Source: CAZTHM01 sp041946825 | GTDB taxonomy: Bacteria > Acidobacteriota > Terriglobia > UBA7540 | Direction: 5' to 3' | Assembly (NCBI GenBank): GCA_041946825.1 | Contig: JBHGBD010000014.1 | Coordinates: 44,406-108,405, forward strand | Length of the DNA: 64,000 bases | In this document: piece after piece, positions 1-7,649 of the stretch | Layout: each line of letters starts with the position of its first letter | How positions within the stretch are numbered: position 1 is the first letter of the stretch | Program-made: the position numbers and the translations under genes | The notes under the pieces: model-generated | The model's input: the letters and a program-made list of their open reading frames with translations, nothing else | Database searches by the model: none | Told to the model about the DNA's origin: nothing

Positions 1-360
1 CACTCGGACAGAGAGGAGTATTTCCGGTTCATCGGTGACGAGGGCATCGCCCACGGTCGCATGGTCTGGAGGGGGTTCGGGGAGGGCATAGCCGGAGGGA
101 CGGTATTCGGTTTTCCGCTTTTTCGCCACCTGGTAGATGTGAACGGAATGAGTCTGCCGCAACGAAGCCAGGACATATTCGGCCGCGCCCAGCCGCGAGA
201 GAAACTCCCGGCGATTCCTAAGAACATGGGCCCGGGAATCCGCTGCAATGAAACCCAGGTTCAGTCCCCGCGCGGTCCCTTTGCTGAATCCGCCGCTCCG
301 CGTGCTGAAGGCGTGGAGGAGCCACGGGAAATCCGCCAAGGCGCGACTCTCGACCCACAC
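1..360 (-). CDS. pgeF: Peptidoglycan editing factor / YfiH-type multicopper oxidase-like protein, partial (3' end beyond the left edge)
   Basis: Reading the minus strand gives an open frame that is still open at base 1, so only the N-terminal ~120 residues are present. The peptide contains LLHAFSTRSGGFSKG, then LNLGF, then LRQTHSVHIYQV and GDALVTDEPEILLSV. These are the family's N-terminal STRxGGvS block, the QxHg-type histidine block and the 'D(A/G)LvT' block that precedes the metal-binding ADC motif. The family (YfiH/PgeF/LACC1) acts on purine nucleosides or on mis-incorporated L-Ser in UDP-MurNAc peptides and is cytoplasmic. The start is uncertain: I use the GTG at 358-360, which has a purine-rich GGGGTGGG stretch just upstream. 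A TTG at 400-402 is possible. The next 270 bases to acpS hold no gene. Confidence 0.75.
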   Translation of the reverse strand, partial: MWVESRALADFPWLLHAFSTRSGGFSKGTARGLNLGFIAADSRAHVLRNRREFLSRLGAAEYVLASLRQTHSVHIYQVAKKRKTEYRPSGYALPEPPPDHATVGDALVTDEPEILLSVRV

Positions 361-634
361 GAGCCCACCCCGGGAAACAATGTTGTAGCCGTGCCGCCCC
401 AAAGCGGCACTATAGCACACGCTTGGCCGTCCGCTTTTTTTCGCCGTTGAATTTCCATTTGCCATTTGTTATGGTTAGCTTATCAGAGGGCTGTAATCTA
501 AAGGGACCGAATGGGGGCATGTTTTCCGTGCGTATTCTCGGGTACGGCGCGGCGGAGCGGCGCAGGGGTGTGGACGCTCGAACGCCGCCCGCGTCTCGAG
601 AGCCGCCTCCTGGCCAGGCATTGAAGTTCGCTTC

Positions 635-1018
635 ATGATTGTGGGCACAGGCGTGGACATTACGGAGACTGCACGGATCGAGCAGGCTCTCGAGCGCCAC
701 GGCGAACGTTTCGCGAAGCGGGTTTTCACCGCGGGCGAGATCGCGTACTGCGAGCAATTTAAGAACAAGGCGGAGCGGTACGCGGCGCGATTCGCCGCCA
801 AGGAAGCGGCCTTCAAAGCTCTGGGGACCGGTTGGCGAAACGGCGTGCGCTGGCTGGACGTCGAAGTCACTCACCAGCCGAGCGGCAAGCCCGAACTGGC
901 GCTAACCGGGCGGGCGGCGGAAGTCGCACATCAGTTGGGTGTGGAGCGCACCGCGGTGTCGCTCTCCCACTCCGACCGATACGTGGTGGCGCAGGTCATT
1001 TTCGAATCCAATGGCTAG
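635..1018 (+). CDS. acpS: Holo-[acyl-carrier-protein] synthase
   Basis: This gene encodes a 127-residue protein, the usual AcpS length. It transfers 4'-phosphopantetheine from CoA to the serine of apo-ACP in the cytoplasm, activating it for fatty-acid synthesis. The N-terminal GTGVDITETARIE carries the Mg-binding Asp, FAAKEAAFKALGTG carries the catalytic Glu helix, and LSHSDRYVVAQVI is the C-terminal strand. The ATG at 635 gives exactly the family start, although the Shine-Dalgarno upstream is weak. The downstream TonB-C gene begins inside its last codons (8-nt overlap), so the two are probably cotranscribed even though their functions are unrelated. Confidence 0.95.
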   Translation: MIVGTGVDITETARIEQALERHGERFAKRVFTAGEIAYCEQFKNKAERYAARFAAKEAAFKALGTGWRNGVRWLDVEVTHQPSGKPELALTGRAAEVAHQLGVERTAVSLSHSDRYVVAQVIFESNG

Positions 1019-1739
1019 AAGCACTTCTCAAGGAGCGCGCGTCCCAGCCGCCTTCGCTCTTCTGGCGTGCTGTCTTCTCGGGGCTCTCCCGGCCGTGGCC
1101 CAGAGCCGCCCTGCCTCCGGCGAAGGCCTCGAGACCATGGACCCGAAGAAAGCCTTGAAGCTTATCGTCAAGCGGGAAGCGCCCGAGTATCCCGCCGTGG
1201 CGAAGGTGAACTACATCCAGGGGCCGGTCCGCATGCTGGTGAAAGTCAGCCCGGACGGCGAGATCAGGGAGGCCCATGTCGTAGTCGGCCATCCCTTCCT
1301 TGCGGTGGCGGCCTTGGAGGCGATTCGGAAATGGCTGTTTCGTCCGGCCACCACGCGACAAGGTCCCGCGGAGTTTCAGACTTATCTGGATGTAAGCTTC
1401 GCTCTCCGCTCAAAGAAACTGGAACAGTTTCCCCAGGAGCCAGAGCGCGATCTTTTGAGGCAGATTCGACCTCCGCAATTGGTGGAGAAATCCGTTGATC
1501 CGGACGCCGACGCGACCCTCCGCGTGCGGCTCCTCGTCGGGGCTGAAGGTTCAGTGGTAGACGCCACATCCCTTGCTCCCCGGGCTGCGAACCTTGGCGA
1601 AGCACGGGAAAGTGTTTCGCACTGGAAGTTTCGACCCGCCTACTGGGGCACTCTGCCCGTCCCCTGGTACTTCGACGTGGATGTTCCGGTTCGAGGCTGG
1701 AGGACCGCCCGAACCGCCGCCGACCCGGGTGGCCAGTAA
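1011..1739 (+). CDS. Secreted protein with TonB C-terminal-like domain(s)
   Basis: This encodes 242 residues. The frame is open further upstream, but the ATG at 1011 overlapping the acpS stop is followed at once by an export signal (hydrophobic FALLACCLLGALPAVAQ), so I chose it. After the signal, the region around KREAPEYPAVAKVNYIQGPVRMLVKVSPDGEI, then VVGHPFLAVAALEAIRKWLFRPA, matches the TonB C-terminal fold (yP..A....egtV.v.f.vd.dG.v, then a.aa..a...W.f.Pa). A second weaker copy follows (LRVRLLVGAEGSVVDA ... SHWKFRPAYW). There is no N-terminal transmembrane anchor or Pro-rich spacer, so it is not a classical TonB. Such proteins are frequent in Acidobacteriota and their role is unknown. Confidence 0.7.
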   Translation: MARSTSQGARVPAAFALLACCLLGALPAVAQSRPASGEGLETMDPKKALKLIVKREAPEYPAVAKVNYIQGPVRMLVKVSPDGEIREAHVVVGHPFLAVAALEAIRKWLFRPATTRQGPAEFQTYLDVSFALRSKKLEQFPQEPERDLLRQIRPPQLVEKSVDPDADATLRVRLLVGAEGSVVDATSLAPRAANLGEARESVSHWKFRPAYWGTLPVPWYFDVDVPVRGWRTARTAADPGGQ

Positions 1740-1900
1740 TCCTCCAGCCGTTCCCTTGCCCACGGCGACGCACGGGTGCCGATCCAGCATCTAATCCTCC
1801 AGAGGTAAAAGAAATGACCGGGTGGGAGGTTGTGGAAATTGCTGCCCTCCGGCTAGAATAGGACAAGGGAGTATTGCTGGCGGGAAGAAGGCCGCAACTC

Positions 1901-2368
1901 ATGGCGGGAAGGGTCAAAATCGGGTGGACAGTGGCGGCGCTGCTGCTGGCCGGCATACTTTCAGCGCGCGAGGAACTGCCCAGGCCTCAGTTCAAATACG
2001 CGGCAGGCACCGAAAGCCTCTCCCAGGGTTGCCAAGGAAACCTCGAAATCGGAGTGGACGGCCTGACCTTCAAGTGCCTCGGCGGATCCGTATCCGCTCC
2101 TTACGCCTCCATCTCCCTGATGCAGTACCGCTCCGACGTCAGCAACAAAGTCCGGAAGATGAAGGTCAAGTGGACGATCCGGCCGGATTACGTAACGCCT
2201 CTGTTGGGGGGAAAACGCAATCGCTTCTTCACAGTGGTGTTTCGGGCGGGCGGAGCGACTCATGTCATGGTCCTGCGCGTTCAACCCGAAGCCATGCGTC
2301 CTTACCTGGCGGAAATCGACCTCAAGGCCCAGCGGCGCGTCGAGGTTGAGAGTTACGAGGAATATTGA
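1901..2368 (+). CDS. Hypothetical secreted protein
   Basis: This encodes 155 residues from the ATG at 1901, which sits about 10 bases after a GGAAGAAGG Shine-Dalgarno. An upstream ATG at 1874 lacks one. The N-terminus is positively charged, then hydrophobic (WTVAALLLAGILSA), consistent with a signal peptide. The mature part has two cysteines (in QGCQGN and TFKCLG), could pair them in a disulfide, and looks like a small beta-rich domain. I do not recognise a family and assign no function. It sits alone between acpS-TonB and a converging VWFA gene. Confidence 0.6.
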   Translation: MAGRVKIGWTVAALLLAGILSAREELPRPQFKYAAGTESLSQGCQGNLEIGVDGLTFKCLGGSVSAPYASISLMQYRSDVSNKVRKMKVKWTIRPDYVTPLLGGKRNRFFTVVFRAGGATHVMVLRVQPEAMRPYLAEIDLKAQRRVEVESYEEY

Positions 2369-2401
2369 GGGCTGTCGGTGGGGAGTTGTTAGTTGCCCTC
2401 C

Positions 2402-2487
2402 TTAGTCTTTGGTCCTTTGTTCTTTCAACTTTCCACTTTTGACTTTTCGACTTTCGACCTTTGGCTTTCGACTTTCAACTTTGAACT
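2402..2487. repeat. Degenerate pyrimidine-rich intergenic repeat (copy 1)
   Basis: The stretch is built of loosely repeated 8-10-base units of the type CTTTCGACTTT / CTTTCAACTTT / TTTGACTTTT. It ends eight bases before the stop of the VWFA gene. The 19-mer CGACTTTCAACTTTGAACT recurs exactly at 3725-3785. Confidence 0.75.
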
Positions 2488-2494
2488 GTTCCCG

Positions 2495-3631
2495 TTACTG
2501 CCGCTTGGCGACCGCCGGCTGAAAGAAGTACCCCGCCCGCGCTCGCACCTTTAATCCCGGCCTCTTCACCTTCACTTGGATGCGATGGAAGCCGCCTTCC
2601 GCGGTCGCGTCGGGGGCGTAGGCCAATTCGTACTGGCTGTGGATCTCCGTGCCGATGCGGGCCAACTGTTCTTCCACCACCTTCTTTTTCCAGTGAGGAT
2701 AGAAGACACCGCCGGTGTACCCCGCGTAGTATTCGAGCAGACTCGACGCCACGGTCGAGCGGATGATTTCCCCGGTCGCCACCATGATGTCGACGATGGG
2801 AACCGGCGTGTCGTACACGTTGGTGGACGTCGTGGGCGTGGGAACCGTCCCGGGCGGCGTCGGCCGCGTGACATTGGTATCGAGCGGCCCGGGGGGCGGC
2901 AATTCGGGCCGTTTGGACAGGAGCGCGCGTCCGGGGTTGAAGCCAAGGCCGTAGATGGCGACCTCGCTCCCCGTAGCGCGTTTGACGACTTCCTCGCCTT
3001 TGGTCTCGCTTCCCGAATCGTACCCGTCCGAGAAGGCAACGATCACGCGCCGCTCGGTCTTAGGGCGCCTCTCGAGAAGCGCCACACCGCGCATCAACGC
3101 ATCGTTCAGCCGCGCGTCAACTCCTTGCCCGATGATGCCCTGAAAAGTCGACTGCAACTGATCGCTGTCGTTGGAGAAGTCCTGCGCTACGCGCACGCGG
3201 TCGCTGAAAGTGATGACCGCCGCCTGCCCCTGCTCGCCGAGCAGGAGCGAAGAAAATATCGGCGCGAGCGGCCGCACGTCGCCCAGCAGTTCCTCGATGC
3301 GCCGGCTCGTCTGCACGACAATGACCACCGCCAGGGGGCGCGCCTCCGATTCGAAACTCACGATCTTCTGCGCAGCCCCATTGTCGAGGACTTCGAATTC
3401 CGACTCCGCGAGGTCGTAAACGAATTCGCCCTTGGGGTCAATGACCGTAACCGCCGTCACAACCAGGTTGGAAGGCACGCGAATGACCGTGGGAGGCTTT
3501 TGCGGACTTTCTGGTGGCGCGGGCGGCGCCGAAAATTCCGGTTTTGCGCCGACGACGCCCTCCTGTGCCGCGGCTCCGCCAGGAGCCAGGAGCGCCAGAC
3601 CGACGAGAATGGGGGCCAGTCTCTTCAGCAT
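2495..3631 (-). CDS. Secreted VWFA-related protein (acidobacterial type)
   Basis: This encodes 378 residues. A signal peptide (LAPILVGLALLAPGGAAAQ) is followed by a proline-rich linker, a small beta domain with LVVTAVTVIDPKGEFVYDLAESEFEV, and a von Willebrand A domain. In the VWFA domain, the usual MIDAS 'DxSxS' position reads LAVVIVVQTSRRIEE, so the first Asp and the serines are not conserved and metal binding is doubtful. Later VWFA strands are VITFSDRV and VIVAFSDGYDSGSE. The C-terminal part (YELAYAPDA...GFHRIQVKVKRPGLKVRARAGYF) is the hallmark of the acidobacterial VWFA family. Those proteins are extracytoplasmic and of unknown function. It is flanked by the same degenerate repeat on the downstream side and beyond its start. 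Confidence 0.85.
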   Translation of the reverse strand: MLKRLAPILVGLALLAPGGAAAQEGVVGAKPEFSAPPAPPESPQKPPTVIRVPSNLVVTAVTVIDPKGEFVYDLAESEFEVLDNGAAQKIVSFESEARPLAVVIVVQTSRRIEELLGDVRPLAPIFSSLLLGEQGQAAVITFSDRVRVAQDFSNDSDQLQSTFQGIIGQGVDARLNDALMRGVALLERRPKTERRVIVAFSDGYDSGSETKGEEVVKRATGSEVAIYGLGFNPGRALLSKRPELPPPGPLDTNVTRPTPPGTVPTPTTSTNVYDTPVPIVDIMVATGEIIRSTVASSLLEYYAGYTGGVFYPHWKKKVVEEQLARIGTEIHSQYELAYAPDATAEGGFHRIQVKVKRPGLKVRARAGYFFQPAVAKRQ

Positions 3632-3724
3632 CGACCTCCTACTACTCTAGGTAGGATGTCGGGGAGCGCGGAGGCGTTGCCGCCCGCGCGAACTCTTGGG
3701 TCAAAGCGTGCGCTTGCGATGCGC

Positions 3725-3785
3725 CCTTCAATCCTTCAACCTTCAACTTTTCACCATTCGACTTTCAACTTTGAACTTTTGACGT
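3725..3785. repeat. Degenerate pyrimidine-rich intergenic repeat (copy 2, runs into the rlmB 3' end)
   Basis: Same unit type as at 2402-2487, with the shared 19-mer CGACTTTCAACTTTGAACT. Its right end supplies the stop codon and last few codons of rlmB (stop at 3765-3767). Confidence 0.75.
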
Positions 3786-4523
3786 TCTTCTCTGCCTCGC
3801 GGCCTCATACAGCACCACCGCCGCGGCCACGGAAACGTTCAGCGACTCGACGGGCCCGTAGAGGGGAATACGCCCCAGGTCGTCGCATGCCTCGCGCACC
3901 AGTCGGTGCAGCCCTCGCCCCTCGCCGCCCAGCACCAGCGCGCACGAGCCGGAATAATCAAGATCGAGATAGGATTTCGGCGCCGCTGACTCGAATCCGA
4001 ACACCCATACGCCGTGTTCCTTCAGTTCCAGAAGGGAGCGCACGAGGTTGGTCACGCGCGCGATCTTCATGTGTTCCAGCGCGCCCGCCGCGGCGCGCGC
4101 CACGGCCGGCGAAAGTCCCGCCGCGCGCCGCTCAGGAATCACCATCCCGTCCGCGCCCGCCGCCACCGCCGTGCGCACAATCGCGCCGAGATTCCCGGGA
4201 TCTTCCACGCCGTCAAGAATCACGAGCAGAGGTTTTTCGCGTGATGCCACGAGTGTATGGAGGTCGTCGTAGGACTTCGCCGAGCAGATGGCCACGACGT
4301 CCTGGTGCTGCGCCGTGCCCGCCTCGCGGTCAAGCGCCGAGCGCGGCGCAAAGCGAATCGAAATCCCGCGGGTGCGACAAGCCTCGATGATTTCCTGCAC
4401 ACGCCGGCCGTGCGAGCCCTGCGCGATGAGAACGTATTCCACCGGCCGCGCGCCGACCGCTTCGCGCACCGCGTTGATGCCGTAGAGGGCGTTGGTCGCA
4501 ACCTCGAAACCGCGCCTGGACAT
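3765..4523 (-). CDS. rlmB: 23S rRNA (guanosine-2'-O-)-methyltransferase RlmB (TrmH/SPOUT family)
   Basis: This encodes 252 residues, the normal length. RlmB methylates the 2'-O of a conserved G in the peptidyl-transferase loop of 23S rRNA using SAM. The N-terminal substrate-binding domain starts with ALYGINAVREAV. The three knotted SPOUT motifs are VILDGVEDPGNLGAIVRTA (motif 1, Asn and Arg), ALVLGGEGRGL (motif 2) and IPLYGPVESLNVSVAAAVVLYE (motif 3). The last residues (SKVQS) and the stop codon are encoded by an intergenic repeat, so the C-terminal tail has been rewritten by that element. The gene lies 70 bases downstream of gltX on the same strand and is probably cotranscribed with it, with a REP-like pair between them. 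Confidence 0.92.
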   Translation of the reverse strand: MSRRGFEVATNALYGINAVREAVGARPVEYVLIAQGSHGRRVQEIIEACRTRGISIRFAPRSALDREAGTAQHQDVVAICSAKSYDDLHTLVASREKPLLVILDGVEDPGNLGAIVRTAVAAGADGMVIPERRAAGLSPAVARAAAGALEHMKIARVTNLVRSLLELKEHGVWVFGFESAAPKSYLDLDYSGSCALVLGGEGRGLHRLVREACDDLGRIPLYGPVESLNVSVAAAVVLYEAARQRRTSKVQS

Positions 4524-4533
4524 TTCTTCTGTA

Positions 4534-4593
4534 GCGGCGATCTATGATCGCCGCACTTCCTCTTGAGCGAGAGTCGGCGCTCACAGAGCGCCG
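4534..4593. repeat. Pair of REP-like palindromes between gltX and rlmB
   Basis: Two related palindromes face each other. The first is GCGGCGATC-TAT-GATCGCCGC (4534-4554, perfect 9-bp arms). The second is CGGCGCTC-ACA-GAGCGCCG (4575-4593, perfect 8-bp arms). Both are flanked outward by the same short word (TGTAG before the first, CTACA after the second), making a BIME-like inverted pair. The second abuts the gltX stop codon at 4594. Confidence 0.8.
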
Positions 4594-6117
4594 CTACAAC
4601 TTCGCCGCGACCGCGAATTCGCGCAGCCGCTCGGCGACGCTCTTGACATGCTTCGCGAGCGGGACCTTCGAGCCTTCCTCGAAGATGGGAATCAATTTCT
4701 CAAGCTCGGGGCCGGAGACCGCCCCAGTGAGCGCCACGCGAATCGGATGAAACAAGTCTTTCCCCTTCTTTCCCGTCTCTTTCTGCACCGCCTTGGCGAT
4801 TTCGCGGAAGCGCTCGTAAGTCAGCCCCCCGCCCCCGACTGGAGCGGGCGGCACTTCCAGCACCCTGGGAATGAACGCCGCAAGGACCTGTCGCGACGCG
4901 GCGTCGTCCACAACATGCCGAGTCTCTTCGTTGCGTGTGATACTTCCCGCGTCGTACTCGAAAATCAGCTTCACCGCCTCAGTAAGGCGACTGAGGTGAT
5001 CGAGATTCTTGAGCACCGCGTCAAGCAGGCGCTCGAGCCAGGCGAGCGCCGCGCCGTCGGCAGGCTCCCTGATGTATCCTGCGCGGGCCAAGAACGGCAC
5101 GCTCAGCTCCGCCAGGCGGCGCGGCGGCGATTCCTTCATGTAGTGCCGGTTCATCCAGTTCAGTTTTTCCTGGTCGAAAACCGCCGGCGCCTTGTTGATG
5201 TGGTCGAGCGTGAACTGCGCGATGAGCTGCTCGCGACTCAATAGTTCCGTCACGCCATCGGCGGGCGACCAGCCGAGGAGCGCGAGATAATTGCGCAGCG
5301 CCTCGGGAAGGATTCCCATCTCGCGGAAATTGCCGAGCGACGTTGCGCCGTGACGCTTCGAGAGCCGCGCGCGGTCGGGACCGAGAATTGTCGAGAGGTG
5401 CGCGAACTCCGGCGGCCGCCACCCCAACGCCTGGTAAAGCGCGAGCTGGCGCGGGGTGTTCGAAATGTGATCGTCGCCGCGAATCACGTGCGTGATTTCC
5501 ATCAGGTGATCGTCAATCACTACAGCGTAGTTGTAGGCGGGAGTGCCATCAGAGCGAACCAGAATCGGGTCGCCGATCACTTCGCTCGCGAAGCTCGTCG
5601 GGCCGTGCACTAGGTCGGTCCAACTGAACTCGCCCTCGGTGATCTTGAGGCGAATTGCCGCCGGCTCGCCCTCGGCGACTTTGCGGGCCGATTCTTCACG
5701 CGGTCGCGCGCGGCAGCGCCCCGAGTAGCGCGGCTGCTGGCCAGACTTGAGGGCCGCCTGGCGCTCCGCTTCAAGCTGCTCGGCGGAGCAGAAGCAAAAG
5801 TATGCGTGGCCCGCGTCGATCAAGTGCATCGCGTGGCGGCGATAGGTCTCCAGGCGCTCCGACTGGCGATAGGGGCCGAACGGACCTCCCACATCCGGGC
5901 CCTCGTCCCAATCCAGGCCGAACCAGCGAAGATCTTCCAGAAGTTGCCGCTCGTATTCCTCGCGCGAGCGCTCGACGTCGGTGTCCTCGATGCGCAGCAC
6001 GAACACGCCGCCGTGATGCCGGGCGAAGAGCCAGTTGAAGAGCGCCGTGCGCGCGTTGCCGACGTGAATCTGGCCAGTGGGGCTGGGAGCGAAACGCACG
6101 CGGGGAGGAGTGGTCAT
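4594..6117 (-). CDS. gltX: Glutamyl-tRNA synthetase
   Basis: This encodes 507 residues, within the usual range for a bacterial class Ib GluRS. It charges tRNA-Glu with glutamate using ATP in the cytoplasm. RFAPSPTGQIHVGNARTALFN carries the HIGH-equivalent (HVGN) with the flanking PSPTG, and LSKRHGATS is the KMSKS-equivalent loop. RIEDTDVERSREEY is the glutamate-site helix. The anticodon-binding C-terminal part runs to the end. The annotated ATG immediately precedes the family N-terminus (TTPPRVRFAPSP). About 330 bases of leader separate it from a strong upstream promoter at 6453-6480. Its stop codon overlaps a REP-like element. Confidence 0.96.
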   Translation of the reverse strand: MTTPPRVRFAPSPTGQIHVGNARTALFNWLFARHHGGVFVLRIEDTDVERSREEYERQLLEDLRWFGLDWDEGPDVGGPFGPYRQSERLETYRRHAMHLIDAGHAYFCFCSAEQLEAERQAALKSGQQPRYSGRCRARPREESARKVAEGEPAAIRLKITEGEFSWTDLVHGPTSFASEVIGDPILVRSDGTPAYNYAVVIDDHLMEITHVIRGDDHISNTPRQLALYQALGWRPPEFAHLSTILGPDRARLSKRHGATSLGNFREMGILPEALRNYLALLGWSPADGVTELLSREQLIAQFTLDHINKAPAVFDQEKLNWMNRHYMKESPPRRLAELSVPFLARAGYIREPADGAALAWLERLLDAVLKNLDHLSRLTEAVKLIFEYDAGSITRNEETRHVVDDAASRQVLAAFIPRVLEVPPAPVGGGGLTYERFREIAKAVQKETGKKGKDLFHPIRVALTGAVSGPELEKLIPIFEEGSKVPLAKHVKSVAERLREFAVAAKL

Positions 6118-6304
6118 GGCCGCGGCACCTGATTCCGCGGATGGCGGGTTGCGGTTTTAATGCCTCTAATCGGCATGCGAATCTTACGTAGGAAAGAGGC
6201 GAAAATCTATCCTAACTCGCTCATTATAAAAGGCCTTTACGCGGCAGCTTCGTTTTACCGGACATTTTGTACAACTCCCGTGTTTTCAATTCTTTAACAG
6301 CTTT

Positions 6305-6446
6305 GCCTCATTGCACTGTATGGGGCCCCGGGCTTCGATGGGCCAAACTCCGCCACTGGATAGCCTCGAACGCTTGCCCTTCCCTTCGAGCCGGACCCTC
6401 GCACCGGGCCACCCTTCCATCAGCGCCCCGCTCTCTCATACAATAG
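6305..6446 (-). ncRNA. Candidate structured leader RNA or small RNA upstream of gltX
   Basis: Downstream of a near-consensus minus-strand promoter the transcript folds into a long irregular hairpin. GGGC-x3-GATGG (about 6417-6428) pairs with CCATC-x3-GCCC (about 6328-6340). Further in, GGGT pairs with ATCC and CTCGAA pairs with TTCGAG around a 14-nt loop. No ORF with an export or domain signal and no tRNA is present. The gltX ATG is about 190 bases further on. It could be an independent sRNA or a gltX leader. I found no 6S, SRP, RNase P or tmRNA signature. Confidence 0.35.
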
Positions 6447-6452
6447 GCTATC

Positions 6453-6480
6453 ATTGTACCACAACTTTTGAAAAAGTCAA
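6453..6480 (-). promoter_or_regulatory. Sigma-70-type promoter for the gltX-rlmB transcript
   Basis: On the minus strand TTGACT (6475-6480) and TACAAT (6453-6458) are separated by 16 bases, a near-consensus -35/-10 pair. The predicted transcription start is about 6446. It lies between the surE stop and the long gltX leader. Confidence 0.7.
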
Positions 6481-6514
6481 GGGACAAAATGCCCGCCGCA
6501 GGGCGAAGCCATCG

Positions 6515-7276
6515 TTACTTGGCGGGCGCGGGTTGCAGGGCCAGCGCCCAGTCGGCCAGCCGCTTCAGGCTGACGTAATCCGTACGATCGACCTGCAGGG
6601 GCGTAATGGAAATCTCATGAGCGCGAATGGCGGCGTAGTCCGACTCCGGCTCAGCGGTTTCCAGTCGCATGGTCTCGTCGAGCCAGTAATAAGGGCGCCC
6701 GCGCGGGTCGGATTTTTCATGCACGACATTCTGAGAAATCTTCTGGCTCTGATGAGTGAACCGCACGCCTCGCACCTCGCCGCGCGGGACGTTGACATTG
6801 AGCATGACACCGGGGGGCAAACCTTCGGCAAGAATCTTCTCCGCCAGTTGCGCGGCAAAGTTCGCGGCGCTCGAGAAATCCTGCTGCTTGCGGGAGGCGA
6901 GCGAGATGGCGAACGACGGAACGCCATGCAGAGTCGCTTCCATCGCTCCCGCCACCGTCCCCGAATAGACGACGTTCTCCCCGAGATTCCCGCCCGGGTT
7001 GATTCCGGACACCACCAGGTGGGGCCGGGCGGGCATGACGCGATAGATGGCCAGAATCACCGCGTCCGCCGGGGTGCCGGTCACCGCGTAGTGGCGCGGG
7101 TCGAGCGCGTGCACGCGCAAGGGAAAATGCACGCTGATCGCCTGGCTCGTGGCGCTCATCTCGCGGTCGGGAGCGACGACCGTCACTTCGCCCACCGACG
7201 CCAGGCTCGCCTCCAGGGCCTTCAGGCCCGGGGCGTAGATACCATCGTCATTGGTAATCAGAATTCGCTTGGCCAT
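6515..7276 (-). CDS. surE: 5'/3'-nucleotidase SurE
   Basis: This encodes 253 residues from the ATG at 7276. The frame is open further upstream, but the protein MAKRILITNDDGIYAPGLKAL starts exactly at the family N-terminus. SurE is a cytoplasmic, metal-dependent phosphatase of nucleoside 5'- and 3'-monophosphates, linked to stationary-phase survival. ITNDDG supplies the metal-binding Asp pair, SGINPGGNLGENVVYSGTVAGAMEA is the second signature with the Asn ligand, and GVMLNVNVP follows. It is monocistronic as far as can be seen. The 373-bp gap upstream has repeats but no clear gene. Confidence 0.95.
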   Translation of the reverse strand: MAKRILITNDDGIYAPGLKALEASLASVGEVTVVAPDREMSATSQAISVHFPLRVHALDPRHYAVTGTPADAVILAIYRVMPARPHLVVSGINPGGNLGENVVYSGTVAGAMEATLHGVPSFAISLASRKQQDFSSAANFAAQLAEKILAEGLPPGVMLNVNVPRGEVRGVRFTHQSQKISQNVVHEKSDPRGRPYYWLDETMRLETAEPESDYAAIRAHEISITPLQVDRTDYVSLKRLADWALALQPAPAK

Positions 7277-7649
7277 TGTGGGAAACAAACCCGGCGGCGC
7301 GTCAACGAAACGCGCCGACATTCTCATAATAGCACGCGGGCATCGTGTGTACGGGCGCTTTGCAATTGCGCAATCTGGTGTCGTGCGCCACACGGTTCTT
7401 TACGGTGCTGCGATGCGGCACGGGCGTGTCGCCCGCGCGCGAACACGGCCAGGATGGCCGTGCCACAGGTGGCGCGACGGTCAATCTATTTGAGACGCAC
7501 AACAGAATCGCGAACCATGTCCAGTCAATCGCCGAGACGGTTCCGCCCAACGCCGCGGGCCGGGTTGCCCTGCCCCAGAGAAACAGCGCCCTTTAAGCGG
7601 CGGCGGGGAAGCGGTAAGATAACCGCCGAACTCAGCGAAGGAGGATGAC
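7277..7649. repeat. Intergenic region with two adjacent GC palindromes
   Basis: The gap between divergent surE and the oxidoreductase gene holds CGGGCG-TGT-CGCCCG (7421-7435) and CACGGCC-AGGAT-GGCCGTG (7444-7462). They are nine bases apart and embedded in GGCACGGGCGTG...GGCCGTGCCACA context, a REP-like pair. A good Shine-Dalgarno (GGAGGA) sits just before 7650. I see no gene here. Confidence 0.6.

Noticed and set aside
2576..4390. 604-residue plus-strand open frame
   Set aside because: It is antisense to the VWFA and rlmB genes. It is arginine-rich and low-complexity with no domain.
6400..6425. T-box-like AGGGTGG in the gltX leader
   Set aside because: The usual order (long stem I before the T-box and terminator) is absent, and the similarity is only a few bases.
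6311..7648. 445-residue plus-strand open frame
   Set aside because: Antisense to surE with no recognisable motif. GC-rich shadow frame.
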